Positions 29,301 through 38,000 of a DNA stretch of 64,000 nucleotides are shown in pieces (the stretch's first letter is position 1; every line of letters begins with the position of its first letter). Made by a program: the position numbers and the translations under genes. This DNA is from JAFEDN01 sp963712715. GTDB lineage: Bacteria > Pseudomonadota > Gammaproteobacteria > Coxiellales > Coxiellaceae. Below the pieces are notes generated by a model. That model saw only the letters and a list, made by a program, of their open reading frames with translations. It made no database searches and was not told the origin of the DNA. The DNA is taken from positions 1 through 64,000 of the forward strand of contig CAVQJI010000008.1 in NCBI GenBank assembly GCA_963712715.1. The letters run 5' to 3'.

Positions 29301-32124
29301 ATACGGCTATCCGCAAGGCAATAATACAGGTCGCAACTACGTAGTATTTGGTGGGCCAGGGATTGTTGGTAGCAGCGGGGTATTTAATCTCTCTAGTCTT
29401 AATGGTGCTAATGGCTTTAAACTGGATGGCGAAAACAATGGTGATTACAGTGGTATCTCTGGTGTGGCTGGGGATATTAATGGCGATGGTGTAGGTGATT
29501 TACTGATTGGGGCTTATGGCCACGCTAATTTTACTGGTCGTAGTTATGTGGTGTTTGGCGATATTCCCCCTGTTTTAGTGCAAAATTGTTTAACATTACA
29601 GTCAGGCAGTATAATTCCTTTTAATTCGACTTTTTTATCGGCTTATGATCTCAACCACAATAACAATACGTTAGTGTTTATTCCGTCTGACCTGATTCAT
29701 GGGGATTTTGAGCTCGTCAGCCAGCCCGGTGTGGCGTTAGCTAATTTTACTCAACCTCAATTGTTGAATGGTAGCATTCAATTTGTCCACGATGGGAGTT
29801 CACTCGCACCCAGTTATGACATCACCGTATACAGCGCTGGAATTGCCTGGACAGGGCCTTCGGCAGCGAACATCACCTTTATTCCAGCAACCACGGCGAC
29901 TCCAACTCCTTCATTGACAGTAACTCCCACTTCTACTCCCATAGTCACCACTCCGACCCAGACCATACCGACTTCCACTTCGGTAACGCTAACTCCCACT
30001 CTTGCTCCGGTAACGTCCACTGCTACTCCCATAACGTCCACGCTTACTCCGGTATCCACCTCTACACCAGTAGCATCCACGCCCATGCCGATAGTACCCA
30101 CTCCAACACCGACAGTGGTATCTGCTCCGGTTCTGATTAACAATCAGCTTACTCTGAGCAATGGCGAGACGGTGGTGCTTTCTCTGGATCTTCTCCAGGC
30201 TAGTGAAGTCGGCTTTGACGACAACCAACTGTTGTTTACCGTGGGGGATGTGCAGAACGGTTATTTTACTTTTCTGCCGTTCAATACCTCGCGGCCCACT
30301 CAGTGGAGGCAGGCGCAAATCCAGAATGGCGTGGTGAGTTTTGTCCATGCCGGCAATCAACAGGCGCCGTGCTACCAGGTGTCGGTGAGCGACGGGGTGC
30401 GGTCCACCGCGCCGAGTCTCGCCGCCGTGGATTTCCTGGGCGCGCCGGTGATTACGCAGAATAGTTTAAATGTGTCCCAGGGCGGTGAGACGCTCTTAAC
30501 CCCGGCGATGCTCAATGTGACCGGCAGTGACCTCGCTCCCACCGAGATCACCTTCCAGGTCAGTAATACCCAGCACGCGCAGTTCGTGTCCACCCAAACC
30601 GGCCTGCCGGTTTCTAATTTTACCCTGACGGCTTTACAGACCGGCCTGATTGAAGTGATTCAGGATGGCAGTTCCATCGCCCCCAGTTACACGATCCAGG
30701 CCACCGGGTCGGGCGGCCAGAGCAGCGCGCCCAGTCTGGTGACGATCCACTTTAGCAATCAGCAGGGCATGTTTGCCCCAAGAATGGTCTTGAATACTTT
30801 GTTCGTGACTCAGGGCCAACCCACGATACCCGGTCTGCCCAATATTCAGGCCAGCCAGGGGAATGGCCAGTCCGTGGCGGACAGCGCGGTCTTTTATCTC
30901 ACCGGCGTCAGCTACGGCGAATGGACGCTGACTGATTTCCCCGGCATGCTGATTTCCTCGTTTAGCCAGGCGCAACTGAAAAACGCCACGGTGCGGTTTA
31001 TTCCCGGTAACAGCCGCTCGGTACCCGGTTACCAACTCTCGGTTTTAGACCCGGCGTCGGGCCTGCAAAGCGCCAGCTTACCCGCCTCGATTTTCTTTAG
31101 GCCCCTCAACCAGCCGCCGCAATTGATGAACCCTTTGCCTGAAAAGATCGTAACCGTTGGAGAACCGTTCAGTTTTACGACTTGTCCCTGTCAATGCGTT
31201 TCAGGATCCCCAGGGAGAAGCCCTGCAATACGTGGTCAGCCGTTTCTAATAATTTAACCGCGCTGCCCGGCTGGCTGCAATTCAATTCTCTCAACCAGCG
31301 ATTCACCGGCACGCCGCCGGCGGTGGATTTCATCGATGTGAATGTGACCGCCATCAACTTCGCCGGGTTAGCGACTGCAACTGACTTTACCCTCCAGGTT
31401 TCTCCCGCCGTAGGTAGTAGCGATCTCTACCTCCCTGCAAAAGACCATTGCGGCGGCGGTGGTGTCCGGGACTATTGGCGTGTTGTTCGCGGTGGTGCAG
31501 ATCTGTTTAAAGCGCGCGGCCAATCAGAAATTACGGCACGCGCTGGGCGATGATCAGGACGCCTATGACGTCCAGGTGGTGCGCCCGGTGGCGAAAGAGA
31601 TCGCCCGGCGCTTAAAAATCACCGGGTTTATGAATTACACCACCAATACCGAAATGGCGCATTATAAAGCCGCGGTGCGCACGTTATTATCGGCCCTGCA
31701 TCAACGCGGCGTGAATCTGGAGTTAGCCGATATGAAAGACGTTCAGCGGGACACCCTCATCAATACCATCGCCCGGGAAACTCAGCGTTACTTTATTCCG
31801 AGGCCGCGCTGCTGCACGAACACCCTGGCTTTTTTCAAAGCGCAGTTAACCCCTCGGCAACTGGAAGAAGCTGCGCCGGTGATTGCGGAAGCGGTGGTCA
31901 AGGCATTGGATATCCAGCCTGCCGGGCGGGAGTCTTCGCCCTTCTCCGCCCCGGGAAGAGGCAGTCAGTTGTTCGTCGAGCCGCGCCCAGCCCCTAGCGC
32001 CAGCCAGGATAGTCTGGAGGAAGACAAGCAGGCTTCCGGGGTAGAACTGGAATCGCTGGCAGACGGACTGACCAAGAGATCGCCTCCTCCCCTGAGCCCC
32101 AATAATCTGTCACCCATGGATTAA
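26259..32124 (+). pseudogene. double-propeller FG-GAP/CSPG paralogue with many single-base indels
   Basis: The gene starts MKQGQFPAILPL behind TTAGGAG. Joining the frames gives seven FG-GAP blades (to about 27740), a CSPG repeat, an internal module start (YFPSVLPL at about 28080) with seven more blades (to about 29560), and a CSPG repeat. It continues with a Thr/Pro linker (29884-30129), three CSPG repeats, a dystroglycan-type domain (about 31120-31410), the membrane segment (about 31435-31510) and the C-terminal domain with CC. Apparent indels lie near 26756, 26945, 27057, 27130, 27213, 27259, 27375, 27494, 31180, 31240 and 31430. The 3.7 kb between 27523 and 31180 is uninterrupted. The lesions are almost all one-base and sit in two clusters, so either local decay or poor local consensus quality could explain them. 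With this many lesions the full-length protein cannot be made as read here. Confidence 0.82.
29884..30129 (+). repeat. Ser/Thr/Pro-rich linker of the second double-propeller copy
   Basis: About 82 codons of Thr, Pro, Ser and Val occupy the same position as the 15537-15888 linker but are shorter and unrelated in exact repeat order. This shows that linker length and sequence vary quickly while the flanking CSPG repeats are conserved. Confidence 0.75.
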
Positions 32125-32173
32125 TGGGAATGAGTAGTCAGTGAAGGGTTAGCTAAAAAAAGGAGTTTTTGAG

Positions 32174-32380
32174 ATGAAAGCCCATCAGCCTGAAAGCACA
32201 CCGGGAAAGGACGATCCCTTCCCGGCGGCCAACACGGATCAGAAGATCCTGAAATCAGGGTCTTTTAATATTCAGTCCGCCGAGTATCATCTTTTAAACG
32301 AAGAAGCGGAGACGGCTGAAAAAAACGCACGGAACTGCCCGCTGCCGCCAGTTTATTCAAGCTGTTTCAGCAGGAAATGA
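32174..32380 (+). CDS. small hypothetical protein
   Basis: This 68-codon frame has a good Shine-Dalgarno (AAAAAGGAG ending at 32164) nine bases before ATG. The product is hydrophilic, rich in Glu, Lys, Asn and Pro, and ends in a short segment with one Cys. No family is recognised, and there is no signal peptide or membrane segment. It ends five bases before the 90-bp direct repeat, so it may be the 5' remnant of a longer gene cut by that duplication. It lies 49 bp after the broken gene and could have been its operon partner. Confidence 0.4.
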   Translation: MKAHQPESTPGKDDPFPAANTDQKILKSGSFNIQSAEYHLLNEEAETAEKNARNCPLPPVYSSCFSRK

Positions 32381-32385
32381 GCGAG

Positions 32386-32475
32386 CGTAACTTGTATTGT
32401 GAACGAGTTCAAAATGTTAGGAGATAATATATGAAACAGGGACAATTTCCGGCAATACTGCCGTTGGCCAGTTTA
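32386..32475 (+). repeat. 90-bp direct repeat, copy 2
   Basis: This is the second copy of the leader and first codons found at 26214-26303. The homology continues at protein level to about 32502 and then stops abruptly at the IS982 sequence. Confidence 0.85.
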
Positions 32476-32514
32476 AATGGTCAGAATGGGTTTAAACTCG
32501 ATAACAAAAAATAA
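32431..32514 (+). pseudogene. 27-codon 5' stub of an FG-GAP paralogue
   Basis: The ATG follows TTAGGAGAT and the frame encodes the family N-terminus MKQGQFPAILPL, then LNGQNGFKLD. After that Asp codon (about 32502) the sequence leaves the family and meets a TAA at 32512-32514. It is the first blade start of an eighth array member, whose remainder was replaced by insertion-sequence DNA. The stub retains a full ribosome binding site and could still be translated as a short peptide. Confidence 0.85.
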
Positions 32515-33313
32515 ATTGTTGGCAGGTCCTCATCCTGGCAAGCGAGGCCCTGAAACTGGACTCTCAATTAGTGAGATCATGACGATCCTCATTATGTTTC
32601 ATGAGGTTCGGTTTCGAGATTGTAAACGATTTTATACTGGATTTTTGGAAGTATATTGGCGAGGTTATTTCCCCAATCTACCGAGTTATTCTCGATTTAT
32701 TACATTGATGAAACGCGCTATTTTTCCGATGACGGTATTCACGCAACTGAAAAGCGGAAAGCGAACCGGTATCTATTATTTGGACTCTAGTTGTTTGCCG
32801 GTCAGTCATCTAAAACGCAGTAAACGTCATAAAACTTTTGATCAAATTGCGCAGTATGGTAAGACTTCTGTGGGCTGGTTTTTTGGCTTAAAATTACATA
32901 TTGTGACGAATGATCGCGGCGAATTAATGGCTTTCAAAATCACCAAAGGTAACCGCAGTGACAGTCAAGAAGCCGCTTTTTTACTTCGCAAATTAGAAGG
33001 GTTAGCCTTCGGAGATAAAGGCTACATCAGTAAAAAATTATTTGACACTCTTTTTTCTCAAGGGCTGAAATTAATCACCCGGAAGAGAAAAAACATGAAA
33101 AAAGTGCCACTCTCCGACTATGAGCAGCAGTTGCTTAACCAGCGGGGAATTATTGAAACCGTGATCGGGCATCTCAAGCACCACTATCAAATATGGCATA
33201 CCCGCCACCGCTCTGTGTTGAATGCGATGACTCATTTAGTTTCAGCGCTGGCCGCTTACACTATCGAACCGTTGAAAATTTCAGCCATTAAACGGCTTGA
33301 ATTGATGGCATGA
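32503..33313 (+). pseudogene. IS982-family transposase, N-terminally truncated
   Basis: The product resembles IS982 transposases. It has LSISEIMTI near the start, YYLDSSCLPV with the first catalytic Asp, WFFGLKLHIVTNDRGEL, then LAFGDKGYISKKLF with the second Asp. RGIIETVIGHLKHH supplies the catalytic Glu, and HTRHRS follows. Family members are usually about 290-300 residues. Here about 270 residues are element-derived, and the apparent ATG at 32477 lies inside the FG-GAP stub in another frame, so it is not the native start. The DDE residues are all kept. If translated from the fused start, a chimeric protein could result, but loss of the N-terminal DNA-binding part argues against activity. 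Confidence 0.85.
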
Positions 33314-33330
33314 AAACTCAAAACTGGGGT
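32503..33330 (+). mobile_element. left-truncated IS982-family element
   Basis: It contains most of an IS982-type transposase. The right end may be the CTCAAAACTGGGGT at 33317-33330, whose complement starts ACCCCAG like many IS982 termini. No matching inverted copy is seen at the left junction, where the FG-GAP stub ends at about 32502. The element therefore lost its left end and about 20-30 transposase codons in the rearrangement, and is probably immobile on its own. Confidence 0.7.
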
Positions 33331-33408
33331 GGATATAAATAAATATGTGAAACATTGGGTATTGGAATAGGAAATATTGAAATCATAGTGTTTATTCCTT
33401 GAGTATAT

Positions 33409-33684
33409 TTATCGGGTCACAAGTGATATCCCGAACTGTTGTGATTGTTTAAGAGAACCCATTAATTCAGCTTTTTCTTGAGCTAAAAATAGTTTTTCGT
33501 GGCGCAACGTTTCAACTTTCTCTTCCGCTTGCTGAAGTGCTCTTGTTAATTGCTGGCATTGTTGTGTTAAAAGGGCTAGCTGTTTTTCTAATTCATGGAC
33601 TTGCAATCGATATTGGTTCGCTTCTTTTTGTTGCGTATTTAGCGATTGCTCCAGATAATCAGATCGTTTTAAACTAGGTGGGGT
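33409..33684 (-). pseudogene. C-terminal fragment of a coiled-coil protein
   Basis: On the minus strand the frame is open from a stop at 33685-33687 to a stop at 33409-33411, about 91 codons, with no ATG. It is rich in Gln, Glu, Leu and Lys with heptad spacing (LEKQLALL, LTRALQQAEEKVETL), predicting a long coiled coil, and ends SQQFGISLVTR. The composition resembles coiled-coil tails of plasmid KfrA-like or phage proteins, but no specific family can be claimed. It is the only minus-strand frame in the window with protein-like character. Confidence 0.45.
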
Positions 33685-33862
33685 TCATGCTACTGTATCG
33701 TACTCAAATTGCATTTATCGTTTTCAGAAGTGGATTTCACTTCAAACATAGTTTGTTTAACAATTATCTTTGTGCAAATGGCTGTGGAGAAAATATCTGA
33801 TGACAATGTCAGCGAGAGAAGTTTTAGTTTATTGTAATTTGGCTGCCAGGAGGCTTTAAGAA

Positions 33863-34282
33863 ATAAGTTTTGATGATACTCAGGATTGGAGGTTAGGTTG
33901 GGTTACGGTTTTAACTCTCTTAAGGGCAGTTGGGCACGTTTTTGGTAAAGTAGACAAATCTCAATATGATTTAAGTTACCGAAATAAAATTAAAGAATAT
34001 TGGGAAAAGAAAAAAGAAGAGCCAATATTTAAAGAATTTATTGAGAATGCCAGGAATTTACTACTTAAACAATTTGATTTTGAACATATTACTCCAACAC
34101 AGTTTAACATGATGACTGAAAAAGGTGAATTTATGATCACTGAGTCAGGAGTACGTATGGTTACCCAGGAGTATATTTACTTTAAAAACAATCGCAAAAA
34201 AACAGTTGATCAATTAATAAATGAAGCCCTCAATTGGTGGGAAAACTATTTAGATGAAATAGATTGCTTAACAAGTACGTGA
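33863..34282 (+). CDS. conserved-looking small hypothetical protein with ATA in start position
   Basis: The frame encodes 139 residues with globular composition, containing DDTQDWRLGWVTVLTLLRAV near its start, then GHVFGKVD and, near the end, NEALNWWENY. I recognise the W-x-LGWVT-x-LTLLRA-x-GHV pattern as that of a hypothetical bacterial family but cannot name a function. A perfect AGGAGG at 33848-33853 is followed nine bases later by ATA at 33863-33865, exactly where a start is expected. A stop codon lies just upstream and the next ATG is about 80 codons in. Either ATG mutated to ATA and the gene is silenced, or ATA serves as a rare start. Confidence 0.6.
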   Translation: MSFDDTQDWRLGWVTVLTLLRAVGHVFGKVDKSQYDLSYRNKIKEYWEKKKEEPIFKEFIENARNLLLKQFDFEHITPTQFNMMTEKGEFMITESGVRMVTQEYIYFKNNRKKTVDQLINEALNWWENYLDEIDCLTST

Positions 34283-34482
34283 TCGACTGGCCCAGGTTAT
34301 CGCAGGTTCTTTTTCAGATTGATAGTGTAGTAGTATACCTCAAAATATCCAGTGAAATTAAGGCTTAAACAATGCAATAGGGTGACATTGGAGGCAGGTT
34401 TAACCATTTCTTAAGAAAAATATGCTTTACAAGACTTATCAAGATATTGGAACATAGGAAATCAATTTCATGGAGATTTTTT

Positions 34483-34992
34483 ATGGAAAAACCCGGTATC
34501 AGCCTGGAGCAGGAAAATAAACCCGTTCAATTTGAGATTGAGCGTTTCTATATCAAGCAGCAATCTACCCAAACACCGAATGCTCCGAATATTTTTCAAC
34601 TGCAAATGGATAAAGATAATAAACCCGAAACTCAAGTGGAAATGAAAATTGATTCCCGGGAATTGGGCGATCATCGTTATGAAGTGACGTTGGGGTTTCA
34701 TATTACGCTGAAAATTCAGCAGCAAACCGCATTACGTTGCGAAGTACAACAGGCTGGTATTTTTCGGATCAAAGAATGTACGGCGGAACAACGTAAGTTT
34801 CTATTAGAAGGCTATTGCCCGGGGATTTTGCATCCTTATGCTCGAAAAGTCGTGGCTGATTTAAGTTGGAATGCAGGATTTTTACCCATTACTTTACCCC
34901 CTATCGATTTTGAACAAGCGAGAAGACAACGAGAGCAGAACGCTCAAAATACGTCTCAACCCACATGGATTGAAGCAGAGACTGTTCAATAA
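34483..34992 (+). CDS. secB: SecB-like protein-export chaperone
   Basis: The product has 169 residues. GGAGA at 34472-34476 fixes the ATG at 34483, and an upstream TTG extension is not needed. The sequence carries the SecB signature blocks FEIERFYIK, TPNAPNIFQ, YEVTL, CEVQQAGIF, YCPGILHPYAR and the F-x-P-I-x-LPPIDF region. SecB is a cytosolic tetramer that keeps preproteins unfolded and hands them to SecA. By-eye alignment to E. coli SecB puts Gln, Gln and Arg where Asp20, Glu24 and Leu75 contribute to SecA binding, while Glu77 is kept. The gene ends 46 bp before a giant surface-type protein on the same strand and lies upstream of two SecA-like giants. It may be a specialised paralogue and not the housekeeping SecB. 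Confidence 0.92.
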   Translation: MEKPGISLEQENKPVQFEIERFYIKQQSTQTPNAPNIFQLQMDKDNKPETQVEMKIDSRELGDHRYEVTLGFHITLKIQQQTALRCEVQQAGIFRIKECTAEQRKFLLEGYCPGILHPYARKVVADLSWNAGFLPITLPPIDFEQARRQREQNAQNTSQPTWIEAETVQ

Positions 34993-35038
34993 CTTACTTT
35001 ACTGATTTATTTCCGTATGTATGTAAAAAAGGAACTTG

Positions 35039-38000
35039 ATGATGAAAATGGATTTAAACCTGTCAGGGGTTGATATTTTAAACTCGACTCAATCAGCCAA
35101 TATCCTGTCTGTATTAATGGCCCGTCAGGGTTGGCGTGATCCTGGTCGAGCAGTCAACGAGGCTGATTCGGGAGCGCAAGATAAACAAGGGCGTTTAAAT
35201 GAAGCTTTTGAAAATTATACTTTGCATCCCGACGCTTCTAGCGGTGATCAATTGCTGACTTTGCTGTATGAAGCCGAAGCCGATTTAAAATCGGAATACG
35301 ATGATGCTAAAAAACAGCAGGCAATCTATGAAACGCAGGCAAAACAGGAAGCGAAAAGCGGGAATGGTCTGGTCTCTGATTGGACTCACTGGTTCTGGCA
35401 TGGTGTGCAGGATTTTTTTGGTTCGAGTAGTGAAGCGTTAGCAGAGAAGTATGCGCAGATAGCTACAACACGTCAGCGTCAACTTGCTGAGTTGTCTGAA
35501 TGGATAGCCGCTTTGCAGCAGGAATTACATAAGGATATAACGCCGTTACCCGAAGAAGAACCATCAGAGATCATAGAAATAGATACTGTAGAGATCAAAG
35601 CGACTCAACGGCGTTTGTTGCAACAGTCTGTCGCTCAAGTCACGGTACAAAATCCCATTCCTGATCAGGGAATTAGCATAGGTCAACCCTATTCCTATTC
35701 TCTGGATGAGGTTTTTTCGGGAAACTATACCATATTGGGGGCAACCCAAACTAACCAATCGAGTCTGCCCAGTTGGTTAAGCCTTCAATATCAGCGCATA
35801 GCCAGTTATCCCAGTCGTTTGGGATTTGTCTCGGGTGTTGAGGTATCTGGTAATGTCCTCCTGGTAGCAGCCAGGGCTGGAGGGCTATTGATCCTGGATG
35901 TCAGTATGCCCGATATGCCGCTGTTGTTAGGGAACTATACTGTAAGGGCTTTTAACGTTGCAGTGTCTGGTAACACGGCGTTTGTGACAACCAACTCGAA
36001 CCTGTTGATTCTAGATATCAGTGTGACAAGTACTCCACGATTATTAGGGAACTATACTACCAATAATTCAGGCCATGATCTTGCGGTTTCTGGAAATATG
36101 GTATTTTTAGCGGACGACTCTGCGGGTTTATTGATCCTGGATGTGAGTAAGCCGAGTATGCCTCAATTGTTGGGAAACTATTCCGCAGGATCAGGTTTCG
36201 TTTACGGCATTGCGGTGTCTGGTAATATCTTATTTGTCGGGGATAATTCTGCAGGTCTATTGATCCTTAATGTGAGTGTGCCAAGTGCTCCTCAATTACT
36301 GGGAACGTACCCTGCTGGATCCGGTCATGCTGATGGGGTAGCCGTGTCAGGTGACACGATCTATATTGCAGATTATACCGGGGGTCTATTAATTTTGGAT
36401 GTCAGCACGTTAAGCACGCCTCGTTTGTTAGGAAGCTATTCCGCAGGATTAGGTAGCGCTTATGGTATTACGATATTGGGTAACACTGTTTTTCTGGCGG
36501 ATCAACTGACTGGTCTATTGGTTTTGGACGTCAGTACACCGAGTACTCCGCGGTTGTTGGGAAATTATCCTGTAGGGCCAAATAGTGTTGACGATGTTGC
36601 GGTACGGGATAGCAATGTATTTTTGGCTGACGGATACGGAGGCGTGTTGGTGCTTGATCTCAGTCAAGGACAACTGGTGGGGACTCCCTCAAACCTCTTT
36701 GGAGAACAGTTGTCTGTTACCGTAAGCGCTCGTAATTTGACACATACCCTGGCGACTACTCAATTTACCTTACGGAATTCCCTTCCTAATCAAGTGATTA
36801 ACATTGAACAACCTTATTCGTATTCATTAAACGGAGTTTTTTCAGGAAACTATACGGTATTGGGCGCGACTCAAACCGGTCAATCCGGTTTACCCAGTTG
36901 GTTAAGCCTTCAATATCAGTTGATGGGCAATTATCCGGGGGGCAACATCTGGACAGTTAAGGTGCTTGATAATACTGTGTATATTGTAGATCAGAATGTG
37001 GGTCTTTTGATTCTTGATGTCAGTATTCTAAACACACCTCAATTGTTGGGGGGCTATGCTCTGGGACAGAGCGGGGTAACCTACTATGACTGCGTAATTT
37101 CTAATAACAGTGTATTCATGACAAGCGATCAAGGCTTGTTGATTCTGGATATCAGCATTCCCAGTATGCCGCGCTTGTTGACAAACTACGCTGTCGCATC
37201 AGGCATTGCTATTGAGGTGTCCGGTAACATCGTATTTGTGGCGGATGGATCTGCGGATTTGTTGATACTCGATGTCAGTATGCCGAGTAGACCCCGCCTA
37301 CTGGCGAACTACACCACAGGTACAGGCTATGCTTACGATGTTACGCTTTCAAATGATATTTTATTCGTAGCCCATACCACCGCAGGTTTATTGATTCTCA
37401 ATGTCAGTACACCTAACACGCCGCGGTTATTGGGAAACTATTCTTCTGTAGCATCAGATACCCAGGGAGTTGCAGTATCAGGGAACACAGTCTATGTTGC
37501 CGATTTTAATGCGGGCCTGCTAATTCTGGATATCACTATACCCAGCATGCCGCGGTTATTGAGCAACTTCAGTATGGCGAAGGACGCTCTTAATGTTAAG
37601 ATATCAGGTAATATAGTATGTGTTGCAGCTTATAAGGGGGGCCTGTGGGTCTTTGATGCTGGTATGCCTAACATGCCCCGATGGTTAGGGAACTATCCCT
37701 CAGAGCCATATTATCTCTACGAAGTCGCGCTGTCAGGTCATATCGCATTTTTGGCAAACGGGGCTGAAGGATTATTGATCCTTGATTTAACTCAAGGTCA
37801 ATTAGCAGGCGTCCCCTCGGGCCTTGTGGGGGAACAGTTATCGATCACTGTGAGTGCTCATAACTCGATGACCACATTGTCAACCACTGAATTTATCTTA
37901 ACACTGGATGAGTTGCCTCTTGTTCAAAGCACCGTGTCGGATCAAAGCTTGTTCCCTGGTGACACACGGTCTTTACTGCTTAACAGTCAAACATTATTTG

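Noticed and set aside
32477..32502. ATG at 32477 as the native transposase start
   Set aside because: These bases encode the FG-GAP stub in another frame; IS982 similarity begins only after about 32503.
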